Source: Prorocentrum cordatum (lineage: Eukaryota > Sar > Dinophyceae > Prorocentrales > Prorocentraceae). From it: a stretch of 64,000 bases of DNA. Made by a program: the position numbers and the translations under genes. The DNA lies in assembly GCA_963575745.1 (NCBI GenBank), contig CAUYUJ010014203.1, forward strand, positions 253,747 to 317,746. The letters run 5' to 3'. Below are positions 21,547 to 31,715 of this stretch, in pieces. Numbering within the stretch: position 1 is the stretch's first letter; every line of letters starts with the position of its first letter. Under the pieces are notes generated by a model. The model did not search any database. It saw only the letters and a list, made by a program, of their open reading frames with translations, and was not told the origin of the DNA.

Positions 21547-23060
21547 ATGAGCTGCGGGGGCGTCTTCGGAATTGGGACTTCTGCCTCGCTCTTTCTGTGG
21601 GGCGAGGCGTGTGGGGCACTCGGAGTCCCCGATGACGATGGCCGTGATCGTCTGATCCTCGGTCCCGCGGTGGTGAACAGCTGCTTTCAGAGCATGTCCA
21701 CCAGTTGCCAGCGTCTTGGATTGGCTGTCTTGTTGTGCCGCATGAGCCTTGCTCCTGGCGAATGGCTGGAAGTGCCGTGCGATGGCCTGCGCGAGTTCTA
21801 CTATGCCTTCAAAGTGCCGCCGTCTCGGGCCATGCGTAGCGCGCCGCGAGTGCGGCTCCCCGTGTGCCTGAATTCGTTCACGGTGTGGCGGTCCGAGTTG
21901 GAAGGGCTCGATGCGTCCCCGTGCCTGAACGCGTTCGCAGTGGGCGACAGCGTGGCGGTAGAGATCGCCATATTTGCCCACGAGGGTGTGCTGCGCAGCT
22001 TCGGCGCTCTTCTCCCTGACGAGCAGGCTGTGCACCACTCGCCGTTCCCGCGCGACCAGTGCGTCGAAATGTTGAATATCGGCGACCACGCAGGCTTTCA
22101 GAAACTGTCCTGGAATGGTTCCGGCCCGCGGCCCGATTGCCCTACGCGCAGGGACCGCGCGGCGTTCGCCGCGTGCGACCGCGGGTATCCAAGCGTAGGC
22201 CTCATCCAACATCCAGGGAAGCGCACCAGTTCTGCGCCCCATGAGATCGTCGTCGGCGCTGAGGTGGAAGGTGTGATCGGAGTCGTCAGCGCCCCGCTCG
22301 TTCGGACGGTGGCTCTCTGCAGGCTCACTCCTGATTCCAGTGGCCTCGGGCGTGCGACGCGCGCCGTCTTGGCGTCGGTTGTGGGGTGTGGGGTTCAGGT
22401 TTTCCTGTTTGCCGACCTCTTCTGCCGGTCTTTACCCGCCCCTGCACTTTCCTATCCTCTCCTGAGGCAGGAGACGGAGTGGGGCGCGTCCTGCCCATCC
22501 CGTTCGGGGCGAGCTGCTCGCTTGCTCGTTCCTGGTCTTTACGGCCATGACCGACCTTCGTGCGGGCCATGCCCCCGAGGTGTTCGGCGCGGGCGCTTTC
22601 CTCCCGCGGGGGGGGGTCCGCGCGCCAGTTAGCTCGCGCTTGTCGGCGGAGCTGTGCCACCGATCGGAGCAAGTTGGTTGGCGCTCAGTGTTGCGCGACG
22701 GCCGACTGCTCGCCGTGCTAAGCCGCGGAGCCCCTTCAAGGCCTGAGCTCACTCAGCTACGCCGGGAACTGAGGCTCCTTTCCCTGAGCCCGCCAGTTGC
22801 GCCGCGCTGGATTTTGAGCTGTCGGGAGCTTTGCGCTTCCGCCTGGCCTGTAGATGGGAGTTCCACGCGACTCGCCACAGCCATTGCGAGTATTGTTGAC
22901 TTCGGCACCGCAATGCGCGGATTCCAAGGTGGCCCTGGGCACGAGCGCGCACGGCCAGAGCAGCTCCCTTGGGCTGTCCCATGTCCTGAGCGCCATGTTG
23001 CCGTACATTGTCGGGGGAGGTCTTCACCTTGGAGGCCTCTGCGCGCCGGCTGACGCGCGC
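21547..23060 (+). pseudogene. Decayed reverse transcriptase with RNase H-like tail
   Basis: A + strand frame from 21,547 to ~22,480 looks like the fingers and palm of a reverse transcriptase. RDRLILGPAVVNS (~21,645) resembles the RLI...N motif. CDGLREFYYAFKV (Asp codon 21,781) fits motif A, with Asp followed by aromatic residues. VGDSVAVEIA (~21,940) fits the motif B position. At the motif C position the DNA reads NIGDHAGFQK (22,075-22,104): the first of the usual two aspartates is Gly. Near 22,450-22,520 the match moves to another frame, which gives ELLACSFLVF, then MTDLRAGHAPEVF, where related elements go on to an RNase H-like aspartate. A missing catalytic Asp and a frameshift indicate a dead copy. 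The tail fades after ~23,060. Confidence 0.6.
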
Positions 23061-23995
23061 AGGGCTGACGACCCCGCGCGTCGCCGTCCCGTCCGCCCTC
23101 CCTCCTGGGGTTTCCCCGCGTGGCTGTTGGCGGACGCGGGGTCGGGGGATTTCTTCAGATTTGGTTGTGTAGCATTGCCGCATTCGTGCGCGCCTTGCCC
23201 CGCTTGCCTGTGGGATCGACTTCTCGCGCTGTTGTTGGCTCGCAGGCCGGGGGGCGCGCCCCGCCCCGGGCGGGCGGCCGCCCCCCCGCGGGCGCGCGGG
23301 CGGTTGCCCTGGCTGGGGGCCCAGCCGAGCCCAGTCCGTCGAGGGCCCCGCGGGCCGCCCCCCCAGCGCCGCAGCGGCCCAGGCCGCCCCGCCGCCGCGC
23401 GGGCCGTGCAACAGCCACTGATCACGTCTCAGGCGTGAGCGCGGAAAGGGAGGTTGGCCCTGTGGCCCCCTGCGCCGGCGTCCGGGGCGGCCCGGCTTTT
23501 GGGCCTCGCGTCCGCCCGCCGCTTTCTGCGGCGGGCGTTCGCCTGGGCTGAGCCGGCGTGGCTCGTCTTCGGCGCTTGCAGGGCGCCCTTTTGCGGCGCC
23601 GCGTCGGTTCGCGAGTGCTGCGCGCCTGCAGACGGTCGTCGATCTGCTGGGCGTGTCTCTCTGCGTGGGTGGGGCCGTCATTGAGGCCTCCTCCTGTTTG
23701 GCCTCGGCGTCGCGCCATCCCGACAAGGCGCCTGTCCGGGGGGGGGGCGCCGAGTTTGCGGTGGCGCGGGCGGCCCGCTGGCGCTCGCCGTGCGACGCCA
23801 AGGCCAAGCTGGCGCAGGTCTGCGCAGCACTGGCGCAGCCCGCGGTCGCCGGCGCTGGCGCGCGCGGCCTCGCCGCGCGACCCGCCCGACCCGCCCGTCA
23901 GGGGATCGCCCGCCCGTCGTGGGCCCCCGCCCGAGACTTCCTTCAGGAACGGCGCTTTCGCCTAGGACTTCCTCGAACGTTCACGCTCTTACCTT
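23061..23995. other. GC-rich, no gene recognised
   Basis: Frames are open on both strands because of GC content. It may contain further decayed retroelement sequence. One isolated unit of the 41-bp repeat found at 27.8-28.3 kb (GAGACTTCCTTCAGGAACGGCGC) lies at 23,933-23,960. Confidence 0.35.
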
Positions 23996-24275
23996 CCTGC
24001 TCATCCTCCCTCTCCCTCCTCCCTCCTCCCTCCTCCCTCCTCTCCTCCCTTCTCTCTCCCTCCTCTCTTCCTTCATCCTTATGCCTCTCTGCCCTATCCC
24101 CTCTCCTTCCTCTCCCTCCTCCCTTCTCCCTCCACTCTCCTGCTTCCTCCCTCCCTCTTTCTTTCTTTCTCTCTCTCTCTCTATCCCCTCTCTCTCTCTC
24201 TCTTTCTCTACCTCTCTTATCTGTCGTTCTCTCTCTCTCTCTCTGCCTCTAGTCAACCGCTCCCCTCTTCGCTCC
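23996..24275. repeat. CT-rich (CCCTCCT / CTCTCT) tract
   Basis: Strand-asymmetric polypyrimidine repeat on the + strand, with units CCCTCCT and (CT)n. Confidence 0.85.
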
Positions 24276-24279
24276 TTCT

Positions 24280-24640
24280 CTCCTGGCGTTCTCCCTCTTC
24301 CTTCGTCCCTCCCCCTCCCTTCCCCCCGCTCTCCCTCGTTCTCCCCCTCCTCTTTTCGCGGGGCCCACGCCAATTCCAATGGCGGGCGCATGTGCGCCCG
24401 CGAAGGATTGTCCGCCCGTTCAGGTTTGCCCGCCTGTCGAAGCCCGCCGCCCCCCGCAAAGAGAAATAATCCCCCCAAAGGGGGTGTGATCGATGACGAG
24501 AAGGGCGGGCATCGAGGGCGCGGGGAACTCTTTTTGAATGACGCACGGGCAAGTAAGAGCAAACAGTCGTATACTGATTATTATTATTATTGTTATTGTT
24601 GTTGTTGCTGTTGTTGTTCGTTGCGACCACCGTCCCGGCC
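24280..24640 (+). repeat. Dispersed repeat copy 1, tail of (TTA)n/(TTG)n
   Basis: About 300 bp aligns with 28,340-28,645: shared blocks are CCTCTTCCTTCGTCC, CCAATTCCAATGGCGGGC, GAAGGATTGTCCGCCCGTT, GCAAAGAGAAATAATCCCCCC, GGTGTGATCGA and CGGGCAAGTAAGAGC. Both copies end in a T/G-rich trinucleotide microsatellite. The shape (unique body, simple-repeat tail) recalls a SINE or other retroposon, but no promoter boxes are clear. Confidence 0.7.
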
Positions 24641-24879
24641 CCAGCTTGTGGTTGATGTCTTGTTCTTCTTGGAAAATGATATTTTATCATTCTTGGTAAA
24701 TTGAAAATTATCCCGGCAAAGCAACCTAACAGCGATGTGTAGAAGCATATCTGAAAGCATTCCCCTTAAGATTCAGATGAAAATCCAGTTGTCGAATTCT
24801 GCTGTTCTCGCAGTCGTAGTCGCATTCGCGATGACAGTCACAGCGGCAACGGCAGTCGCAGTCACAGCCTCAGCCTCAG

Positions 24880-25690
24880 CCTGCCTCCTCCTCCTCCTCC
24901 TCCTCTTTCTCCTGCTCCTCCTCCTCCTCCTCCTCCTCCTCCTCCTCCTCCTCCTCTTCCTCCTGCTCGTCCTCGTTCTCGTCCTCCTCGTCTTGCTCGT
25001 CCTCCTCCTCCTGGTGCTCTCTCCTCCTCCTCCTCCTCCTCCTCCTCCTCCTCCTCCTCCTCCTCCTGGTGGTCCTCGTTCTCCTCCTCCTGGTGCTCTC
25101 CCCCCCCTCCTCCTCCTCGTCCTCCTCCTCCTCCTCCTCCTCGTCCTCCTCCTCCTCTTCCTCCTCCTCCTCCTCCTCCTCCTCCTCCTCCTCCTCCTGG
25201 TAGTCCTCCCCCTCCCCTCCTCCTTCTCCTCCTCCTCTTCCTGGTCGTCCTCGTTCTCGTCCTCCTCGTCTTGCTCGTCCTGCTCCTCCTGGTGTTCTCT
25301 CCTCCTCCTCCTCCTCCTCCTCCTCCTCCTCCTCCTCCTCACTGGTGTCCTCGTTCTCCTCCCCTGTACTCCTCCCCCCCTCCCCCCCCCTCCTCCTCCT
25401 CTCCTCCTCCTCCCTCCTCCTCCTCCTCCTCCTCTTCCTCCTCCTCCTCCTCCTCCTCCTCCTCCTCCTCCCCCTCCGCCTCCTCTCCTGGTGGTACTCC
25501 CTCCCTCCCTCCTCCTCCTCCTCCCTTCCTGGTCGTCCTCCTCCTCCTGGTCGTCCTCCTCCTCCTGCTCGTCCTCCTCCTCCTCCTGCTCGTCCTTCTT
25601 CTCCTGCTCCTCCTGCTCCTCGTCCTGCTCCTGCTCGTCCTCGTCCTCCTGGTCTTGCTCGTCCTCCTCCTCGTCGTGCTCTTGCCCCTG
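24880..25690 (+). repeat. (TCC)n / (TCCTCG)n polypyrimidine array
   Basis: About 800 bp of TCC with scattered TCG and TGG interruptions. It gives poly-Leu, poly-Ser and poly-Pro frames on + and poly-Arg/Glu on -, none called as genes. Confidence 0.9.
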
Positions 25691-25694
25691 CTGA

Positions 25695-26250
25695 AAATGT
25701 GGCCCAGGAATGGGAGTTCTGGGAAGTCGAAGAGCACGAAGTTGCCTACAGTTGGCTACGGGCATTCAAAATGTGGCCCGGGAATGGAGTTCTGGGAACT
25801 CGAAGAGCACGAAGTGGCCTACAGTTGGCTCCGGGCATTCAAAATGTGGCCCGGGAATGGAGTTCTGGGAACTCGAAGAGCACGAAGTGGCCTACAGTTG
25901 GCTCCGGGCATTCAAAATGTGGCCCGGGAATGGAGTTCTGGGGACTCGAAGACCACGAAGTGGCCTACAGTTGGCTCCGGGCATTCAAAATGTGGCCCGG
26001 GAATGGAGTTCTGGGAACTCGAAGAGCACGAAGTGTATGACTGTTGCATCCGCTCCTCCAAATGTGGCCCGGGAATGGAGTTCTGGGAACTCGAAGAGCA
26101 CGAAGTGGTGACTGTTGCATCCGGTTATTCTAAATGTGGCCCGGGAATGGCGTTCTGGGATCTCGAAAGGCACGAAGTTGTGTGACTGTTGCATCCGGGT
26201 AGGAATGTGCCTGGAATGGAGTTCAAGCGAAGAGCACGAAGTGTGTGACT
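25695..26250. repeat. 73-bp tandem repeat
   Basis: Seven to eight units starting AAAATGTGGCCCGGGAATGG; the ATG recurs at 25,771, 25,844, 25,917 and so on, exactly 73 bp apart. Because 73 is not a multiple of three, each frame cycles through three peptide versions over 219 bp. The last units lose a ~22-bp piece. Confidence 0.9.
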
Positions 26251-26403
26251 GTTGGTGAAAAACGAGCCCGGCACCTGCCGCCCGGCAACTCCCAACACCT
26301 GCCCGGACCCCCCTGTGGAGTGATCTGCTGCTCTCTTTTGATCCCACTAGAAACCTATTAGTCTTCGCTGTTAGGTAACTTGGAGTTGGCGGAGCTTAGC
26401 CCC

Positions 26404-26480
26404 CCCCCGGGGCCGGGGCGGGCGCCTTCGCTGGGTCGCGGCCCCCGACCGGGCCACCGGGGCCGGGGCGGGCGTCGGCG
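26404..26480. repeat. GGGGCCGGGGCGGGCG direct repeats
   Basis: Two copies of GGGGCCGGGGCGGGCG ~55 bp apart; related GGGGCCGGGG copies lie at 27,459, 27,519, 27,565 and 27,614-27,640. Confidence 0.7.
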
Positions 26481-26508
26481 CACGGGGCGTGCGACCAACA
26501 AACCGAAA

Positions 26509-26530
26509 ACCGTAACCATTTTGGCTCAAG
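26509..26530 (+). other. Relic of the dinoflagellate spliced leader
   Basis: The 22 bases end in CCATTTTGGCTCAAG and match the conserved dinoflagellate spliced-leader exon at 21 of 22 positions; the only change is G to A at leader position 7. The next bases are GCGGG, not the GT donor required in a spliced-leader RNA gene, so this is best read as the 5' end of a reverse-transcribed, reinserted mRNA. Relic leaders of this type are a recognised dinoflagellate feature. A downstream frame from the ATG at 26,587 is open but ends in repeats and is not recognised. Confidence 0.85.
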
Positions 26531-26759
26531 GCGGGCTGCGCGCACGCTGAGCGCGCGGGCGGGGGCCAGGGCGGAGGCCGCCCGCCATGGCGGAGGGCCG
26601 CGGGCGGGCCGCGGGGTGCTCGCCGCGTCCGCGGCGCGCGGCCGCCCGCCGCGGCGCCGCGCCCGCCGCCGCCGCCGCCCTGGTCTGCTGCTTGGCGGCG
26701 GGAGCCGGCGGCGGGAGCCGGCGGCAGCGGCTGGTCCCCTCCTCACTCTCACGCCCCTC

Positions 26760-27425
26760 GCGTTCCTCCTCACCCTCCTCATCTCCTCCTCCTCTTCCTC
26801 CTCCTCCTCCTCTCTTCCTCCTCCTCCTCCTCCTCCTCCTCCTCCTCCTCCTCCTCCTCCTTCGGTGTCCAGCCTCGCGGAGTTGAGCAGTGCCACGGCG
26901 CTCACCGCTACGGAGTTGAGCAGTGCCACGGTGTCCAGGACTACGGAGTTGAGCACTACCACGGCGTCCACCACTACAGGTTCGAACAGTGCCACGGTGA
27001 CCGCCGCTACAGGTTCGAGCAGTACCTCGGATTCCAGGACGACGGAATTGAGCACTACGACGGTGTCCCTCCTCCTTCTCCTACTCCTTTTTCTCCTCCT
27101 CCTCCTCCTCCTCCTCCTGTTCCTCCTCCTGCCCCTCCTCCTCCCCCCAACTGTTATCCCATGCATTCCTCCTCCTCTTATCCCCGCCTCCCCCTCCCTC
27201 CATCCCTCCTCTCTCCTCCTCCTCCTCCTCCCCCTCCTCCTCCTCCTCCTCCTCCCCCCCCCTCCTTCCTCCATCCCTCCTCTTCCTCATCCTCGCGCCC
27301 CTCCTCCCCTCCCTCATCTCCAACTCTCCTCCTCCTCCTCCTCCTCCTCCTCCTCCTCCAACTCCTCCTCCTCCTCCTCCTCCTCCTCTTCCGCCTCCTC
27401 CTCCTCCTCCTCCTCCTACTACCGC
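26760..27425 (+). repeat. (TCC)n polypyrimidine arrays flanking a 33-bp repeat
   Basis: TCC arrays at 26,765-26,862, 27,066-27,145 and 27,160-27,420 surround the 33-bp minisatellite. Confidence 0.85.
26872..27066 (+). repeat. 33-bp minisatellite encoding an 11-residue Ser/Thr repeat
   Basis: Six units of a 33-bp repeat (start GAGTTGAGCAGTGCCACGG). In the frame that stays open from 26,616 to 27,578 the units read as ELSSATxxxTT variants. Substitutions mostly keep Ser/Thr, which could reflect coding constraint or just the repeat consensus. Confidence 0.7.
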
Positions 27426-27824
27426 GGTGCCCATGTTTCAACGATTTCGGACCTGCCGGGGCCGGGGGAGTCGTCTGCGCACCAGGCGCGCGAATGCCTG
27501 CACCAGTGGGAGATGCCCGGGGCCGGGGGAGTCGTCGGCACACCGAGAGCGCGAACGCTTTTACCCGGGGCCGGGTGAGAGGGCACGCGCCGCGTTGTGC
27601 TGACGCCCGTCCCGGCCCCGGCCCGGGGCCGGGGCGGGCGCCGCGTTGTTGTTGTTGTTGTTCTTCTTGAATTCTCATTCTTGAAGAATAATTATTGTTG
27701 ATCCCCCCCCACCGGTGCACATTGATTTTTTTCGATTGAAGTGCCACCCCCGGGGCTCGCACTTTGTTTTTTCTCAAGGAAAGTCTTCCTGCTCAAACTG
27801 TGCCCCTGCCCCCCGGGCTACAAC

Positions 27825-28310
27825 AACAACGGCTCCCGCCTGAGACTTCTTCGATTTTTATTCAGGACCCCCGCTCCCGCCTGAGACTTCCGCGCTATTT
27901 ACTCAGGAAAGGCGCTCCCGTCTGAGACTTCCTCGCAATGTAATCAAGACCCCCGCTCCCGCCGGAGACTTCCGTGCAATTTACGTGGGAACGGCGCTCC
28001 CGCTTGAGACTTCTTCGAATTTTACTCAGGACCCCCGCTCCTGCTTGACATTTCCGTGCAATTGACTCAGGAACGGCGCTCCCGCCTGAGACTTCCTCGC
28101 AATTTAGTGAGGACCCCCGCTCCCGCTTCAGACTTCCGTGCAATTTGCTCAGGAACGGCGCTCCCGCTGGAGACTTCCTCGCAACTTAGTCAGGGCCCCC
28201 GCTTCCGCCTGAGATTTCCTCACAATGTACTCAGGACTGCGCTCTCGCGTGCGACGTCCTCACAAATTATTCTGGAATTGCGTTTCGGCGCTCAGGAACC
28301 ACGCGCGCGC
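27825..28310. repeat. ~41-bp tandem repeat (GCTCCCGCCTGAGACTTCC)
   Basis: About eleven units alternating CAGGAACGGC and CAGGACCCCC after GAGACTTCCTCGCAATTTA. An isolated unit occurs at 23,933-23,960. Confidence 0.85.
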
Positions 28311-28339
28311 CAAGGACGCCTTCACAACGTGGTATCTTC

Positions 28340-28645
28340 CCTCTTCCTTCGTCCTTCCCCCTCCCCTTCCTCCCACTCTCCCTCGTTCTTCCCCTCCTCC
28401 TCTTGCAGGGCCCGCGCCAATTCCAATGGCGGGCAGAGAGATGTACGCCCCCGAAGGATTGTCCGCCCGTTCCGGTTTGCCCGTACGTCTAAGCCCGCCG
28501 GCCCCAGCAAAGAGAAATAATCCCCCCGAAAGGGGTGTGATCGAAGACGAAGAGGGCGGGTATCGAGGGTGTAGGGTATACGTGTTGAATGACTCGCGGG
28601 CAAGTAAGAGCGTACAGCCTTAAAATGGTTGTTGTTGTTGTTTTG
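28340..28645 (+). repeat. Dispersed repeat copy 2, tail of (GTT)n
   Basis: Second copy of the element at 24,280-24,640, same orientation, ending in (GTT)n at 28,626-28,655. Confidence 0.7.
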
Positions 28646-28779
28646 TTGTTGTTGTTTTTGGAAAAGGCGTGCGTGGGGGCCCTGGCCGCGCCCCCCCCCC
28701 CCCCCAGCAACCGAGCAACCGAGCAACCCTCTCTGGGGGTTTCCTGGGGGCGCCAAGGATTCCCTAATCGGATTTCCGA

Positions 28780-29605
28780 TGAATTCTATCGGCTTCCATC
28801 GACCTCCCTCGGAAGTCTATGGGCCCCCATCGGAGTTCTATAGGCTTCCATAGGAATCCTACAGGCCCCCATGGGAATTCTATAGGCCTCCATCGGAATT
28901 CGATGGGCCTCCATAGGAATTCTATAGGTCTCCATAGGAGTTCTATATAAACTCCCATCGGAATTTTATCGGCCTCCATAGAAATTCTATAGGCCTCCAT
29001 GGGAATTCTATAGGCCTCCGTAGGAATTCTATAGCCCCCCCCCACCCTATAGGAATTCTAGGGGCCTCCATAGGAATTCTGTAGGTCTCCATCGGAATTC
29101 TATAGGCCTCCCTAGGAATTCTTTTGGCATCCATAGGAATTCTATTTAGGTCCCCTATAGGAATTCTGTTGGCCTCCATGCAAATTCCATAGGCTTCCAT
29201 AGGAGTTCTATAGGACATCATAGGAATTCTATAGGCACCCATACACATTCTGTAGGCGTCCATAGGAAATCTATAGGCCCCCATAGGAATTTTATATGCC
29301 GCCATGGGAATTCGATCTGGGCCTCCATCGGGATTATATAGGCCCTCCAGACGATATAGGTCTCCACGGGAATTCTATAGGTCTCCATCGGAACTCTATA
29401 GACACCCATCGGAATTCTATAGGCCCCCTTACGAGTTCTATAGGCCCCCCATCGGAATTCTATACGCCTCCATAGGAATTCTATAGGCCTCTATCGGAAT
29501 TCCATAGCCCTCCATACGACTTCAATATAGGCCTCCATCAGAATTCTATACGCCTCCATAGGAATTCCAGAGGCCTCTCTTTCTGAATTCTATAGGCCTC
29601 CATCG
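28780..29605. repeat. 21-bp tandem repeat (GAATTCTATAGGCCTCCATAG)
   Basis: About 38 units with 5-15% divergence. A 21-bp unit equals seven codons, so frames stay open (minus strand RIPMEAY; plus strand FYRPPSE). It is a satellite, not a gene. Confidence 0.9.
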
Positions 29606-29607
29606 GC

Positions 29608-29690
29608 CCAGACATCCGAGCGTCCCAATTTAATTGGGGCTGCTGCTGAGCGCCAATTTAAAATATTTTGCTCAGTTTATAAGAATTTCA
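29608..29690 (+). repeat. Element end shared with 49,010-49,090 (inverted)
   Basis: CAGACATCCGAGCGTCCC then AATTTAATTGGGGCT and CCAATTTA match the reverse complement of 49,020-49,086 with few changes. It starts exactly where the 21-bp array stops. Confidence 0.6.
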
Positions 29691-29749
29691 TGTTTGAAAC
29701 AAAATAATTATATAACAGTTATTCAACATAGTTCAATGATGATGGGTAT

Positions 29750-29815
29750 ACAGTTGTTACATCACATGTTGTAATGTATATATATACACACATATATATA
29801 TATATACACATGTGT
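29750..29815. repeat. Short TA/CATA microsatellite in AT-rich DNA
   Basis: AT-rich stretch 29,640-29,830, clearly less GC-rich than its surroundings, with a (TA)n/(CA)n core. Confidence 0.7.
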
Positions 29816-29989
29816 CGTAGAACTATCACACCCCAACGGTATCGGAGCGCGAGTGGTCTGGGGATTACGTACGTAGGACTACGGGCCCAGGTGGGCTTAG
29901 GGAAAAATCGGGGTAGCAATACCAAGGATCCGTAGCCGCGAAAACTCACTCGAAAACGCCATGCGGTGAGGAGCGGGCTCTTAAGGTTG

Positions 29990-30560
29990 AGGTCGAGGAG
30001 GAGGAGGATCACGAGCGATCGAGGTCGATCGAGGCGGAGGAGGACGATCGCCTCGAGGACGAAAGGAGCGCGAGGAGGAAACCCGCGAGGAGGACGAGGA
30101 GGAGGAGGACGGCACGGTCACGGACGCGGAATCCTACGAGGTCAAGTCCCCGATGAGGCAGGAGTTTCGGCAGTGGCGAGAGAAGAGGAGGAGGAGGAGG
30201 AGAAGGATGATCGCCGAGGGGAGGACGTGGCGCGCCGACGGGGAGAGGAGGAGGAGGATCGCCAGGGATGACCTCGATCGATCATGCTCGTTCGGCCGTA
30301 GCGCGGCGCCGCGCGCCTCGCTCGAGCCGCAGCGCGGGCTATGGCAAGCCGGGCACGCGCCCGCGCGGGCTCGTCGTCGTCGTCGTCGTCGTCCTACTCC
30401 TCCTTCGAACGGATATTCTCCTCGTTCTACATCCTTGGCTCGTCCCCCTGTCTCGAGATCTCGACCTCCTCCTTCCTCGCGTTGCGGGCCCTGCGGATGT
30501 CGAGCCCTGGCGCTGCCTCGTCGGCGGCGCCGCCCAAGCACTTGCGGTGCGCGCGCGTGA
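29990..30560 (+). other. Possible Arg/Glu-rich coding region, uncertain
   Basis: One + frame from about 29,991 reads an acidic-basic stretch (KEREEETREEDEE), then DAESYEVKSPMRQEF and an Arg-rich tail to 30,557. It could be an upstream exon of gene A or a repeat-driven frame; GAGGAG repeats keep other frames open too. Confidence 0.3.
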
Positions 30561-30643
30561 ACATCGACGCGTTGGCAGAGGCGCCAATATTGGGGAGGAG
30601 GGGGAGGGGGAGGAGGAGGAGGAGGAGGAGGAGGAGGAGCTAG

Positions 30644-31661
30644 GAGGAGGAGGAGCAGGAGGAGGATGAAGAACACGGAGGCCGATCGGAATACGAGGTG
30701 ATGGTGATGACGATGATGGTGATATTATCATGGTATGGTTATATGATTATGGTTACATGATATATTATATGATGATGATGGTGATTATGATGATGACGAT
30801 GGTGGTGATATGATTATGGTTCCGATGATGACGATGACGATCGACGACGACGAAGTGGATGATAACGATGACGAGTCGAGGGAGGCCAAACATCGCGTCA
30901 GGGAGTATTTCTTTGGTCCGCCGCAGCTGTCGAAGCATGTGGTCCGCGCCCATCCTCTCCCCGCCCCCCCCCCCCCCCCCCGAAAAAATATCGATGGCGA
31001 CTCGAGGACTCGACGACCCGACGACGGCTACCCTAGGACGATCCCCCCCCCCACCAGCCATGCAGGCGATGAAGCTCCGCGAAGACTGGCCTACCGTGGC
31101 AGGCCCACAGCTGCCGCAGCCAGGGGGAGAGGCAGAAGTAGCAAGAGGAGATGAGGGGAGGGGGTGGAGGGATAAATGGAGGGGAAGCGAGGACGGTAGT
31201 TTATGTAGAGGGTCATCGGGGTTTGACCGTGCTGCTGCGAGATCGCTGTCACAGGCAACGTACACAATTGATGTATTTCAGATCTACACGTGTAGATCTG
31301 AAATACATCAATTGCGTGTGCATGTGCATGCACATATATATATATATACATATACATACATTTATGTGTGCACATCTTGATGTGGGGACGTATGCGTACA
31401 TACACATGTATGCATGCATATATAAACATATACAGATACACACATATATATATGTATATATATGAGTGTACGTACGAACACGCGCATGATTACACGCATA
31501 CGTATTCACACACATATATTGCGATAGATATGTAGATATGTCGAATACTATAAGTAGCAATGTGTATAGGTTGATACATTTCACGCTGACGAAAGGTCGA
31601 CCGATCAGCGGGGCCGAGATGCGAGGAGGGCACGTACTTGGTGGCAGGCCAGGCACAGAGG

Positions 31662-31715
<54 letters not shown>

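Noticed and set aside
24735-27578. Leu-, Ser-, Pro- and Arg-rich proteins of ~300 aa
   Set aside because: Driven by (TCC)n arrays and the 73-bp repeat.
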